Positions 45,037 to 58,010 of a stretch of DNA of 64,000 nt are shown piece by piece. Location: assembly GCA_037903475.1 (NCBI GenBank), contig JBAJFG010000149.1:248001-312000 (forward strand), given 5' to 3'. Within the stretch, counting starts at the first letter, position 1. Each line of letters starts with the position of its first letter. The notes under the pieces are model-generated. The model did no database searches, was not told the DNA's origin, and saw nothing but the letters and a program-made list of their open reading frames with translations. Source of the DNA: Ancylostoma caninum. Lineage: Eukaryota > Nematoda > Chromadorea > Rhabditida > Ancylostomatidae. A program made the translations under genes and the position numbers.

Positions 45037-46265
45037 CTAATTTTTAAAGCGCCATAACTCGGCTCATTGTCAACATTTTTGTTCAAATCAAAAAGCATTG
45101 AGATCTGCGTAATGTAGTCATTATAGCATAGGAAAAATTTTTTGCAATACCGCCAAAAATTACAGGTTAATATTTGGAAGAGCGGTACATGCCGGTTTTG
45201 AGTAGGGTCTCTTCATTAAAAGTCTTACAGTGGATGAAAAGACATAGGAGCTCGATAGAAGAAAATTCTGTTGGAGAGTGGTCCAGAGAGTATACGGGGC
45301 AAGTTAGAATTTCGAGGCCCGAGTAGTCGGTCAACATTGTAACATGCCAGTATGCGTTATCCCGCAACAGCAGCGGATGACGTAGGTTCGCCTGTGTTGG
45401 CCTTCTATTTGAGAATTCTAGCATAATTATTTTATACAAAAGAGCGTACTACTCGGAGATTACTATGCATAAGTTTGAAAAAAAAAACATTGCGGTTGAC
45501 TCAAGTTGCTGCCCATGGTAGGTCAAACAAATTTCTTGACACTATAAGGATGGTATGGCTATTTTTAAGTGGGCTGCTGGAACCTAGATTCTGAGATAGT
45601 CCTTTATTTTTGTAGTAAATGACCCGTTTTCTATCAAGAGTAACAATCCTCCCAAGAAAAGAGTTGTTAGGATACTCTTAGATCGAATATTTGCAGACCT
45701 GCCAGCGTGGACATTGGTGTTCCCTCGCGCAACTCACGCAAAATCCATCTTCTATTTTTCCTCTTCTTACCGATTTTTTTCAAGTAACGGGAAATGGTTG
45801 GCTAATTTCCTCGTAATGTCCTTCTCACTTTGCATTGGGTCCGATACAACCTGCTCTTTCAGGAGGCCATTGAGAAGGTCAAATTGCTGACCAGCTTGTG
45901 CAGCTATTTCCAAGCTCTCAGCTCCGCTTGAAATAGATAAGAACCCACCAGCCTTTGGCATTTTGGAGAAGATATCCTAGACAAACGCACTACTAATGCT
46001 ATAGGCCCCCTTCTTTGCTGATCATCCGAATTTGAGTTCATAAAGCAAAATTCCAAGAATTAGCTTACGGCACATAACATTGGTTTTATACCTAAAACAC
46101 AGCAACGCTGTGATATCCACAGGAGCCATAAGTGGAGTAGGTAGCAAATGTTTCAGGCTACCAGCACCCATGAAAGGCTTTGCAGGATATCGCAGCTGCA
46201 AGAGGCAAAACGACTTTAAACGACGAACTACTACCAACTGCCCCGGAACTTTTGCACGCACCTAA
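45003..46265 (-). mobile_element. Full-length decayed mariner element, 1263 bp, flanked by TA
   Basis: 31-bp terminal inverted repeats with one mismatch (both begin ttaggtg, then gtgcaaaagttccggggcag), flanked by TA target duplications at 45001-45002 and 46266-46267. Length is typical of Tc1/mariner. The transposase runs on the minus strand and is broken. Confidence 0.9.
45167..46110 (-). pseudogene. Mariner transposase pseudogene
   Basis: Minus-strand fragments in family order: an N-terminal helix-turn-helix piece (YKTNVMCRKLILGILLYELK), the second HTH (LLKEQVVSDPMQSEKDITRK, about 45800-45870), then ISRYLKKIGKK. The catalytic end is at about 45170-45400, where LLLRDNAYWHV stands for the usual LLHDNARPHV and CPVYSLDHSPTEF for HPPYSPDLSPTD. 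The frame shifts and has stops around 45450-45720, so it is inactive. Confidence 0.85.
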
Positions 46266-49200
46266 TAAAAGGAAGCTGAAAGGCCCCCCCCCCCCGGTCG
46301 ACACCCTTCACTTTTTTGCACGGTAACCCCCTTCACTTTGGCAGGGGCGTTCTCACCCCTATCGCAGTTATGGTTGGGTGCCAGTTTCAGGCTGTGCCGG
46401 TTGAGCTTCTGATCGCTAACACTTCCTGTGTTCAAGATTCCGCCACGGATACAACATTAATCCTGATGTGGAAATGAAAAACAGCTGACGTTCTGGCACG
46501 TCATTGAAGGTCCAGCTGATTTACTCACAGCCTATCGATGAATTTGCTTCTAATGACGCTTTTTATTCCGGTTCCATCGGAATCGCTGGAACGGAATCCA
46601 CTGCTTCGTTTCCTTCCTGATCGCATCAGTTTCAACTGCCAACTACGAGACATAATCGCCATGGAGCTTATCATGCTTGTGAGACGCCATTACGTCAAAT
46701 AACTATGAGTTTCACTGGTGTACACCAGTACCTCCCACTCACAATTGCTCAAAAAACAAGTTGTTGTTGGGCGGATAATGAGCGGAACGTACAATTTTTA
46801 TGAGATCACGCAACGAGCCCAAAGATAGGACGTATGCACGGGTGGGAAAGTGTTCCTTGACCCCTTGTTCTGGCAGACAATTGAGATCTTTGGCACGAAC
46901 ATCTCTTAGGAACCTGTGATTTTTATCTCTCCTCCAGACTTCATCAGTTTTCACGATGAACACTAGTTTTTATGCACTCAATTCTTTTTTTACTTCCTCC
47001 TCGTGATTAACCTCCAGCAATTACAAAAAGACTCAACCCATGGCAAGAAATGGTGTCAAGGTTCGACCGAGCATAAACATAGCGAATATTCAACTTTAGA
47101 CTTGTTTGAGCGATGGACTTAGGTAATTTCGTATTTAACAGTGATTAGTACAGCAGCTACTGTATTGAACGGCTGGTATCCATTATAGAATGCAGCACTC
47201 ATGCAAATTTCGGTGTTGGAAATTTTGCGGTATATCGGGATTTTTAGGGATGTTGAATTCATCGACAATGATGAAGTAGCGCAAAACACGTGGAAAACTA
47301 AGGAAGTGGTGGCGGTATTTCCTCTGCGTCCAAAGCGCGGCCGACAGGTCCCGCCACAAAAACTTGGAAATGGTACGCATTCCACTTCACCAACTGCGCT
47401 AAACCACACCCGTACACCCAGTCGATAGCGTTAGCTGGCGTGACGAAACCCTTTTGTCCATTTCGGCAGATGTGTCCACGGCAGTATATTTGTAGGTAGG
47501 CGGCTATTCACCGTGTTCAAGTTACTGTTGCGATTGTCCAGGAGCTGGCTACATGCTAAGCGACTCCGTTCAGAAGTGAGAATTTCTGTGAGTGCAGCTT
47601 TTTAAGAGCAATTCATTGCGCATTTACGGGTATATGAACTGTTCAGAAAACTTCAGCCTTCGATCTTTTGAAAAAAAATTGGAAGAGCTGCTACATGTTA
47701 CGTGGTACAGTTGAGAAGAATTGTCCATGTACATATACCTAAACCCAGCTACTCACGTATAGAAGATGATGTTATGTTCATGATAAAATATGCAATAGAA
47801 GGAGTTGACTGATAGGAGTACTAAATCCATGTCATGCTAGTACGGCATATCCCCCTTCACAAAAATTGAGCAACGAAGAGCAGCACTCCACTAACAGCTT
47901 GTAAAACAATGACCAGAAGAAAATTTTCACGATCAGACCTAGCCACACGTGTGGAAAAATACCCAACAAAGAATCGAGGAAAGAAGATGGAAAACCTATT
48001 TTTGTTCTTCAAGTAGCCCTGAGGTACCACTATCAGACTAGAACAGGGAACTGGCTAGGAGGAGAAAGGGTGCAAAAACCGTGGGAAAGTCGTGGTCCGG
48101 ATAAGCACCTGTTTCGACTCACAGCGCAGTGAGTTGTCCGAGAAGCGACCTCATCTCTTGCGTGGGTAAAAAGAGGAAGGGTAATGAAATCATCAGTTGA
48201 TACAGGCGCTTTTGAAGCTTTCCGTTGTCCAACTTTAGAATGGAATTTGATCTGCGTAAAAACGCGCATCCATAGTTTTACACCCTAATGTTATGTTTTA
48301 GTGAAAATGGATTCAATCTCTGAGTCCTTAGCCATTTGTTCTCTTCTTAGCAGTGGTAAAGTACCACGGATGTGCGTCGGCTCCTGCTACTACGCAAATA
48401 GTTTCCTTAATTTTCATCCGGTGGCACGTGCTCGATCCCAGCCAAGGGTGCTGTTTACGGCGTTCTTTCTAAAACCAGCCATAAAACTGTTTACACTTGC
48501 GCTTTTGCCAGGCTTTAATCCCATTTCTGCCTTTCTTCATCTAAATTTTTTTTCTAAACGATGCTGCTCTTCGTGTAGTCAATCCCAATATGCTAGCGAA
48601 GAACTGAAGATACTCCAGAAGATTTCCTGCTCCGCCAATTTTCAAGTAGCAAGAGTATTTCATGAGAGCCGAAGGTATTGTTGCTGAATAGGATTTTAAT
48701 TTAAATGTGTGCACTCTGTTCCAGAAAATCCCACCTGTGTTCCATGAGATTCGCTCCCTCTCCGATCCTACCTCCCCTCCCCCCACCCCTACTCTATGAG
48801 AAATCATATTTTGAGGTCAGATTGCTGGACATCAGCCATTTTCTTCCTGTTCGAAGATTTCGACCATGACATTCAGAGTGAAATTCGATAACTCTGATGC
48901 TACTTAGCCAGCTTTTTGACATTGGCGAACTTTTAAGGACTTTCTGGCTTACCAGCTCGTGTAGGTGGATAAATACGCTCTTTCCACTTTTCATTAGCAT
49001 TGCTCGGAGACCATTTATGACACATATGTTGTTGTTCTTTTGGTTCTTTGTTTTGTTCAAAAAACTTGTTCTATTTTTCATAAAATGTCTCTAACCCATG
49101 TACAGCCCCCAAAAACTCCTTCACTTTCTCAACTTCTACGAATGAAAACCCATTTCCATTTGCATCTCTTAAAATGCCCACCTAATCGAGTCCACCAACA

Positions 49201-50367
49201 TTTTGCCAATTGAGTTTTTTGCAGTTAGCCTGCTTTATTGAGGATAAATGTCCCATAATGACCACGCGGATTGTTTCAGGTTTAATTATAAACGATTCAT
49301 ATGGTGACTTTCGAGCATTTGGGACAATGCGGAACACCATTTCCCCCTACTGCTTTTTTTAACTTCCACATCCCAGGAAATTTTTTGTAGAAGGTATGGA
49401 CAATCCCGGTTCTGGACCCCAATTTTGGTGAAAAGGTTTGATGGTACGTATGAATGGATTACATATCATCATAAAGTTCTCTTAATGCTGCTCCAAATTG
49501 GTATCCATTACTAGAGTTTGCACTTCTGACTTCTATTATATGTACAAGAAATTTTTCTCGGAATGGAGACTTTTTCCCCCAGAATAGAAGAGAAACCGTT
49601 ATGGAGAGGAATTAGAGCTCCATCTGAGACCATGGTAGAGGACTCATTGCGAAAATAAACTACGTTAAAATAGATATGTGTTTAGAGGATCATTGACATA
49701 ATTAACCGGTTTGCAACATTTGAAATGCTTTGCAGCAAACGTACAGTCGATTCCAGAAATAAATACATAAATGTGCTCGTCATGGGAGGAATTCGAATGT
49801 CGGAAGGGTAAGTACTGAAGCAACACCGCTTTTAATTTTCCGTTTTGAGCTGCTAAAGCATACTTAGGATTAAGAGGGGGTCAAACTGGTGTGGTGCCTA
49901 GCAAACCGCCCTCAATTTTCTTTCACCAAAGTATACTTACACTTTTTACACTTACTATATAGCCTAGACATCATGTCTAGGCTACATTGAGAATTTGACG
50001 ACTACTTAGATCTGACCATCTTAGGTCAGTTGTTGCTCAGCAGCACTCAGGGTATAACGTTCCCGTTCCAAATATCCTGTCAGCGCTTAAAATTGGACGC
50101 CTAGCGTTTTTCATTCACTCCATATAAACTCGATAATCCTTGAGATTTTCCATAAGAGCTTTTTTTTATCGTGCCAATGCTCCATATTATGAAGTGTTTA
50201 TCTTCTCAAATTTCAAATTGATCTATAAGATAGCGAAAAAATGGAGCTGAACGCTTTACTCTCCAACTCATTTCTCGTAAATTACTACCTCTTCTTCTGA
50301 GAAATCATAAGAAACTGCAGCCAATTCATCGAATTTCAAACAGTCTCTATGGACCTAGCCAAAGATG
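46266..50367. other. Largely non-coding stretch, nothing firmly recognised
   Basis: Contains a short C-run near 46282 and several open frames (96 codons minus strand at 47119-47409; 128 codons plus strand at 48301-48687) without recognisable motifs. A GC-rich patch at 47280-47430 has open frames on both strands. Confidence 0.4.
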
Positions 50368-51125
50368 CATCATTGGAGGGATGGGTAATCTTACACCCAT
50401 AGGGCATGGTTACTTAGCCGTCTATTGACAACGTCACTGATGGGTAAACATGTTTAGTGGTACCTGTTAAATGGTAAATTTGGATACGTTAACATGTTTG
50501 CCGTAGGTAATGATAGCTGGTAGCTAATGATCCGCTCCGAGACTCAGCAACACTAATTAGGCTTTTTACCGACGACTCGAATGTAAACCTTTCGTTGAGG
50601 CTCGGAAGAGCGCTAGAGGAGTGGACCACTTCTCATTAAGCTTTTCGCGAATTGGTCACTCCGCTCGTTATAAGAAAACAAGCACCTTTTGTCTGCCAAA
50701 GGTAGTCGGAGAGGTTTAATTGTGCGCTCCTCATTGTTTCCCTACAGTTTTCCAGAGAAAACATACGACCTAAGCCTGATGCATGGCTACGAGCTAGTGC
50801 ACATTTTGTACGGCAACACAGATCACCTGTCTTTTATGCTTTACCTATTCCATTATTATAATGAAGCATATGGTCTACTGCGCTTTAGGTGTACTTCTTC
50901 TCACTCAGACATTCATTGTGACATTTATCCGCTTGAAATAAAGTTGGAAAAGGCAAAACATGCAGCGAAGAAGCTTTGCTTGAAGGAATGAGAAGGCCAT
51001 GCTGACACTACCTGTTCGAAGGCCTAACACCTTTCTTAAATGACGTAGCCCGACGATTATCACCAAAAGAGTGGGCGAGAAGCAATCTTGTGCCCGGAAG
51101 ATACGTAAACCATGGTGTAAACAGA

Positions 51126-51200
51126 GCCTGGATGCATCATTGAAATTACACCATGGTAAATGTGTTGATGCCCATGTTAATGACGGGTAAACTTGTGGGA
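51126..51200 (+). repeat. Copy of the gatgcatcattga dispersed element
   Basis: gatgcatcattgaaattac, then atggtaaatgtgttgatgcc and gacgggtaaac match the 6265-6369 element in OATP intron 3. A more diverged version lies at about 50368-50500. Confidence 0.5.
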
Positions 51201-52015
51201 GTCAAGACGTTCACCTTGCATAACCTCAGGGATTCCTGCTACCCCGTACACATCCGAAGAGAATTCATATGTTTCTCGTGCCCAAACTCACAGGGTATAA
51301 TACTTGGTTAAGAAGTGATAATTTGAGCCAAAATCTATTACCATTATCGTGGACATAAACCAATTCTTCTCGAAATTCTCCGAGTTGAAAGCGTTGGGTT
51401 GGATTAGTTTCCTCTTCGAAGAGATTTCTGAAGAAATAAAGCAGAAGATAGCGGAATTTTGTTGGATTTTTACATCTGGATGGAATTTCTGCCTCACGCC
51501 ATGGTTGGGTACTCAAAGGCGTCTACTTCATGTCATTTGGTATTTCAACGCTTTACTTCTCACTCGCCAATCCAATGTTTGCTCGCATTCCTTGAAACGA
51601 CAACGTGGATTTTTGCGGATACATGGGACTATCCAAGACACTTTCAAGTTCAACGATTCCTCATTGAATTGACTACCTTGTCTCTTGCATATCATCTACA
51701 TCTCTTCTAGAATAAACAGAACATCTGTAGAGTATACTTCCTTTCTGTTGACATACTTTTGTAAGACGTAATTTTGCATTTCTTTGTCTTCTCCTCTGAG
51801 TAAAGTAATTGCGGTGGAAATTCAAAGAGAAAATTGCTCGGAATTCCCTGACGAAGGGCCATCCAATGTCCTTTGGAAAAGCATGCAAAAGGCGATAAAG
51901 TTGCGGAGGTCGAGATAAGAGGTCCCTTGCTGTATTGCTAGAATGTCCGGACATCTCTGGACAACAGTCTTTTCAGTCCCCAAGTCCGGTCGTCTTTGAA
52001 CCTCGGCATGGTGTA

Positions 52016-52135
52016 TCAGTATGAAATATAGTTTTGTAGCCGAACACGAGGTTGTTAGTGAACCATTTATTGGCCAATTTATTATTATTTACTGGACAAC
52101 CTCGTGTTCGGCTACAAAACTATATTTTATACTGA
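52016..52135. repeat. Near-perfect 40-bp inverted repeat with 40-nt loop
   Basis: Arms 52016-52055 and 52096-52135 are complementary at 39 of 40 positions (for example tagttttgtagccgaacacg). The loop is AT-rich. It could be a very short foldback element, or a hairpin transcript substrate if transcribed; no promoter is evident. Confidence 0.9.
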
Positions 52136-55100
52136 AACAGTCCTTTTTGTTAACTTTTGCATTCAGTCTCTCTGCAGAAGGCGCCACTTTCCATAGACAC
52201 CAAGGCACTGAAACAGACCCGACCATGAATCCTGCAGTGATCTTTACAACTTCACTATATAGTGTTTTAGCGTTTCCGCTGTTATTCAATGGGCCTCTAT
52301 CAGCAAATATAAAAGTATGACCCAAGGCCTATGGAAAAGATATTTTTAACACTTCTGGAATTGGAATTCTCCTCCTTCATGCTCAGTTTACCTACACTTA
52401 TTTTTATAGTTTAGTTTCTATTAGCACTGATCTATTGTAGCAAGGAGTTTTCTACAACTTCCTTTTCCAAAAGTACAGCCGATTAGGTATGTGTCGGACC
52501 ATAGATGTTATATTTTGCCTTGCTCAAGAGTGGAGCTGATCCTTGAGGATCAGGCTGAAATCTCTTCATGAGCTGTGGACTATCGGAGAAATAGAGAAAG
52601 ATTTTTCAAGTTTTAAGTTTTGCTTCGAGGATAGAAGATAATTGGGGAAAAGTGGGAGTTGCACGACTGTGTGGTTGGGGGATTCATACCCCCTTCCCAT
52701 CATTAATGTTAGCGCATCCTTCTTCGTGAGCGGGTGGATTCTTTTGCAAAGTCCGGATGTGAATGAGGACGCATTTAGGATAAAGAGCGGAAAGTGAGCG
52801 TCCCGATTCTTCCTCATCATGTGCTCCGCAATTTTTCCTGGCTTTCTGATAGTCTGATGATTCGCTCACCATCCATCGGAGAATTCTTTTCAAGAAACTA
52901 ATAGTCGCATCTGTGGACAACGTTTTTCCCCAGTCCTAGCACTTTTCCACACTTTGAGCACCCTGCATCTCATTTCAGAGGAAGAGCAAAACTTGACAGC
53001 CAGCGTAGTGGAAAATTCGCACCCGCCTTTGCTCCGCCCCTGGTAGCGCCTCTTTCTGTCGCATTCTGACCGGACATCGGCTCCTCTGTGTTAAATAACA
53101 CATGTTCTGCCCTTCAGAATGACCCCATATGAGGGCTCCATATGACCCCATAGTGAGTACGAGTTGTTGTTGTTGTGGACGAGTTGCCCGCCAGCACAAT
53201 TTCCTCTTCCCATTCTTTTCGTTTCTCCGCCACTGATTTATGGCAAGCATAATACTGAGCTCTTCCTTCAAAACAACCGCAAATTGGGGGTAATCTCCAT
53301 GGCCCCCAGGGGAGCGCTTGTTCACGTTTGTGTTTTTACATGAACTGTCCTACAAAAAGCCTTGCTCTCCAGGGAATATAGTTGAACTCTTGAGCTTTTG
53401 AGCCTGTCTTCAATTTTTCATTGTTTCACTGTGTTCGCCTGTTTGACAACGTTTTTCTGATTAAGCTAACAGTTGGAAAAAATCTGAAGAAAGCTGGAAA
53501 TTTCTATATCGTAGCTAAAGATCCACATCATGAGTGGATTGCTGCTTATTTCCTTGATCAGAACAATTCGATAACCCACGGAAAATACCGTAGTTTTCTG
53601 CTTGGATGGAGAGGAGGGACGAATGGCAATAATTTCGCTAGTAGCCGAAGAGCAAATCGTTTCAAAATCAACTCTAAAATATAACAATTTAAGTATGATT
53701 GCTCAAAAAGGAGTACTGAAAGGTAGATATCAGAATTAAGCTAATACAGAGATTTTCACCTATATTGTGCAGTACTCATCTCTCATGTCACCAATGATAC
53801 CTCTTAAGTTGAGTCCAAGCACTGGAAGGATTGTAATGAGTAAGAATTTAAGGAACATTCCTTCGTAGGAGAGTGTGATAGAGGGGAACAACATGTTGTT
53901 TGTCAGACCGTGAACTCATCTCCCCTATTACAACTCTCATATTTCATGGATTCCTACGAGATCGCTGGGAACAAGCTCAATACTCTTTTTGGCATTAGTA
54001 GGCACTTTTCTTCTTCTTTGATTGGCACGTCTGAAGCCTTCTCTGGCTGAACTCTCAACTCCCACTTTTCACGAAAGGAGCGATATGAGATTAATTATAG
54101 CTTTTGAGAGGGCGAGCTGGAAAAGCGTCGTTTTGGTTCTACTTGCTCTTTCTTCGCATCCTGTTGACAACTAAACAGGGTTTGGTATTTCATTCGTAGA
54201 GTTGAATGGCATTCGATTGGGCAGATCATACCTTGGCTCACTGACTCCAGACTCTGAGGAATGGGATCCCGACATAACTTAGCTGAAAATAAAAAACTGG
54301 TAATGACATCGTGTCCTGCTTCGTAGTAAAAAGACTTCACAAACGTTCTCAAAAGAACTCTCTCTCTCTCTCTTTCTTTCTCTTTCTGCAGACGTCACAT
54401 TTTTTCAATAGAGTATCCACAATGAGCCTTGAACGTATGGTCACTACACAAATCGTGTACGTCACGCTACATCCATTAATCTTTCTGGAAATGGTTTCTT
54501 TTCGACCTGCCTCTTCCAGACTGTCTGTTTTTTTCTGTTTTTCGTTGAAATGAGTCGGGTGTATATTCGAAATTCGCAATACATCGGACACATTTAGGCA
54601 GACCTGAAGCTTGACTCTAAGATGCTCAAGTTAACCAAATTCTTCTTCTAAAAATTGTTTTGGAGAGAGTTTCAGGCGAACACCCTCCATACCTCTGAAG
54701 AACTATCTGAATATCAACTTATCGTCCCCTTCTCTTTAAAGGCAGCACCCAGGAAAATTTTCATACGTGAGGTTTGATCGTTTTTGAATAGCAATAGTTC
54801 CAACAATTTGGCGAAGAAAGTAGCGCGCAAAACTCAACTGTTTCTGGGATATAGTTGGTGAAATGTCCAAGATCCTGGATCAGTAGGATCAGCGTGGGGT
54901 CGTTCGATCGAGTTGTGGCGGCAACGGATTGTTGCTGCCTGCTAATTTGGTTGTTAGCCATTTTTTACTTGTTATTGTATGGCTACTTCATGGTCCTTAA
55001 CTTTCCCTTTTTTGCATTACTAAGCACGATAATTTTTTTGCTTATTACTCAACAAGAAATGTGCTGGTTTAGTTACTTGTATGGTTGATCTTCGCCAGTG

Positions 55101-55447
55101 ACGCGTTTTCGAATTTTTTTCATTGATCAGAGATTGTTTTGGAATTCATTGGTGGTTCTGCCATACCTTGACTGGTCAGGCCATCTTTTCCGAAGTTTAA
55201 TTTCTTCCATAAACTTCAGGAAACATGGCCAAAAACCTCTTTGCCTACAAAACAGCTAACAGAAAAGGCAGCGGTATTGACTTTTTTGGATCGGTCCACA
55301 TTCAATAGGTCGCGCAACTCGACCCAACCTGCTCGAAACCGATGAGCTGGGGTGTTCCAGAGAACGGGGATTTCGAAGGTTTCGACTGTTTTCAGCATTA
55401 TAACAGTGTTAAGCACACCAGATTACCCCGAATTGGACCGAAATCTC
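52136..55447. other. Non-coding or unrecognised stretch
   Basis: Open frames of up to 116 codons (52975-53325, minus) have no recognisable domain. A CT-rich microsatellite lies at about 54359-54389. Minus-strand frames at 54761-54961 (starting MANNQISRQQQSVAATTRSN) and 55216-55416 (including RAGWVELRDLLNVDRSKKVN) have protein-like composition, but no splice chain links them. Confidence 0.35.
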
Positions 55448-55931
55448 GAGGTTGAAAATTTCCGTGGGTGCTGCTTTTAACTGCTCATAAAAAGTAAAGC
55501 GTCCCAGAAGATTTTTCCTTGGAAATTATCCTCATTTTTCATACAATAAAGTAAACATGTTGTTGAAAATAGTCTCCAAATTCGTTATAGCATGCTTTGC
55601 CATTCCGGGAAAGGCTGGAATGTAGTGCAATGATTTCGCGACCTCAACGAAGTTTGGGTGGAAAAAATATTTGCAAAGCCAAGTCGAAAAATATTGAAGT
55701 AGTTGGAGTAGCGCGGTACGATCGTCACTGATGAAGAAGTGGAAGGTCGACCATCAAATTACGAAGACTTAGAAGTTCTGGCAGCCGCTGATGAGAAGGA
55801 GGTTCGACTGTCGAGATTCTTCAGAAATGGAGTCTGCTCGTTTCGCTAGAGAAAACCGGTGGAAACTCGAACATTTCGAGCTTTGTGAGAAAAGTCGCGA
55901 AAAAAGCCGTATTAATTGTGCGCCAACCTAA
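55448..55931 (+). mobile_element. Internally deleted mariner copy (A) of the 56215 family
   Basis: The right end (aaaaaagccgtattaattgt, then gcgccaacctaa, followed by TA) matches the inverted 5' TIR of the element at 56215. The left end is eroded (aggttg near 55449). The interior matches the N-terminal third of the 56215 transposase: VTDEEVEGRPSNYEDLEVLA corresponds to the DE.RSGRPS linker of mariners. It then jumps directly to the 3' TIR, so the catalytic region is deleted. Confidence 0.6.
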
Positions 55932-56214
55932 TATGTTTCCATAATTTCACTTCATACCAGTTGTATAGGTATATTAAGTTAGTTCTGGTATTATATCACC
56001 CGAATGATTCACGCCTATGTGGTCCAGGTTTTGTGGTTTGGGACAGATAAGACCCCAATCATTGAATAGTGTGTTACCCTCTAGGGTCATAATACCGCAA
56101 ATTTCATTGTGGTCCAGAAGTTCACCTTACATTACTTTGTCTTACGACCAAGGTTTTTCCAGCCGCAACAATTCCATAAAAATAGCCTCGGTAATGCTGT
56201 AAGTGACTAAAATA

Positions 56215-57618
56215 TTAGGTTGATGCATAATTAATGCGGCTTTTTTGCAACTTCTTTCTCTTGATGAAGCTTTTCGAGTGGTTTTTTCGTCAAGACAATC
56301 TTCATCCTCCACATATTGAAGCTGCTATCGAAAGCTGCATCTACATCCGCCATCGTATGCTCTATCACATCGGGAACGTTGGAATGCGGCACAGTCATTT
56401 CGCGATCTCAGCGAGCTTTTCAAAGATGAACCAATCAGCGAGGCTAATTTGAAAGATTGTTCGTATTTATAAGGTGCGAGTTTCGTAGATGAAGAAAAAA
56501 GAGGTTCACTATCAAATTCCGAGCACGAAGAATTTTGGGCAGCCGTAGAAGAGGACGAAAGCTTGACAATCGGAATGCTATCCGAACTCTTCATTACGGG
56601 AACGGTCATTCCTTCAGAAAAGCCTGGAGATTGGCTACATGGGGCCGTATGAACTCTCGGACAGGAATAATGTTGGAATTTCCACCGGTTTTCTGTGGCA
56701 GAACGAGCAGGCTCTATTTCTGAGGAATCTCATCAATCGAAACCCCCTGCTGCCAAAAGTCCATAGCCGTCCATGCTTCGTAGGTCTCTTCCTTTCTCGT
56801 GTGTAGGATCGCACCTTCCAACTTAAAATACTCAAATATCATTCGACTCGGCTCTTCTGTTTTTTCTTCGCAAGGGAAGGGCATGAACTCAAGCTGCGAA
56901 TTCAAGATGACACCTATATGGCTCAAAAGCCTGTCCAAAAAAATCAACTAAATACTTGAAATTTGCTGCGTGGTCAATAGAAGCTCAGAAAAGCGATACA
57001 AAACCAATGTAAACTGCAGGATCTGAACCCGCGCTCATGTTCACGATGAGCGAGAAACTTATCTTTGCGCTACAACCATTTGCCAATGTTGACTTGTACT
57101 CCTGCACTCGTACAGCCCTACCATATGCGCCTGCTGAAAACAAGCGTAACTTCTCACAGAGCCAAGATTCATGATAGATGAAAACGAAATTGGAGCCAGC
57201 ATTGCGAGCTGCATAAGGCAATATATACATAGCCACAATTCTATTGTATCCATAGTGTCCTGCCCTTGCTACACGTGGCATTCTGAACTTCTGTGGACCA
57301 TTTAGTAGATTTCAAGCATAGGTCGTAACATGGTGTCGGACAGTCTATCTACCCATATAGGTCTTGTTATGTGTTAGCAGCTTTTCTTCGTGCACTTCCC
57401 TTGTCAGCCAAAATTTCATTGAGATCGCGGAATGACTGTGCTGCATCCCTTCTCGAAGTGATATAGCATGACATGGTGAATATGGATACGATTTTTGATA
57501 GCACCGTTACTATAAGAAAGAAGAGGATTATTTACGTTGAAGAACCTTTAAAGAAGCGTGAACTGTTGAAGAGGAAGGGAGTCGCAAAAAAAGCTGGGTC
57601 AATTGTGCATCAGCCTAG
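56215..57618 (+). mobile_element. Mariner-like element (B), 1404 bp, flanked by TA
   Basis: The left end ttaggttgatgcataattaa and the inverted right end (gtcaattgtgcatcagccta) pair at about 26 of 34 positions, with TA at 56213-56214 and 57619-57620. A broken transposase N-terminus is readable at about 56400-56720: KDEPISEANL, VDEEKRGSLSNSEHEEFWAA, EEDESLTIGMLSELF, then MGPYELSDRNNVG. The catalytic domain is not recognisable between 56720 and 57470, where minus-strand open frames occur instead. Confidence 0.75.
56714..57281 (-). CDS. Candidate nested two-exon open frame inside mariner B, unidentified
   Basis: A minus-strand frame from 57281 (MPRVARAGHYGYNRIVAMYI) to SAGSDPAVYIGF could splice at a GT near 57003 to an AG near 56950. 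It would continue in phase as LIFLDRLLSHIGVILNSQLE, then EYFKLEGAILHTRKEE, and end SIDEIPQK with a stop at about 56714. It replaces the expected transposase catalytic region. The intron would be only about 57 nt and the acceptor is weak. No family is recognised. Confidence 0.2.
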
Positions 57619-58010
57619 TATTTGCCTGCATATAATTAGCTTTTTCTTTACAATATTTACTAGGTTTTGAGTAATCTTCTTCTCCGAGCATACAAGTGTT
57701 AGTCACGTTGAGATAACATCGCCTCGCCCGTGATAACCCGCTAATGAACGAGACCGCTGCATATGGCTTCCCTCACACATACATATTTAGATCTCATCTC
57801 ATAAATAGAAACCTTAGCTACGCACTTGCTGTAATGATTCTCGGCGACGTACGTGCAACAACGTGGATTGACCCCAGATAGCTGCCTACTTGGGTCTGCT
57901 CTATATTTTTGAGCTCTTACAGGGGTTCGCCATTGCAGATTAATTGCCGCTTTTTGACATCTGTCGAAAGACCTTCACGTACATACTCAGAAGAGGGTAA
58001 CATTCATATA

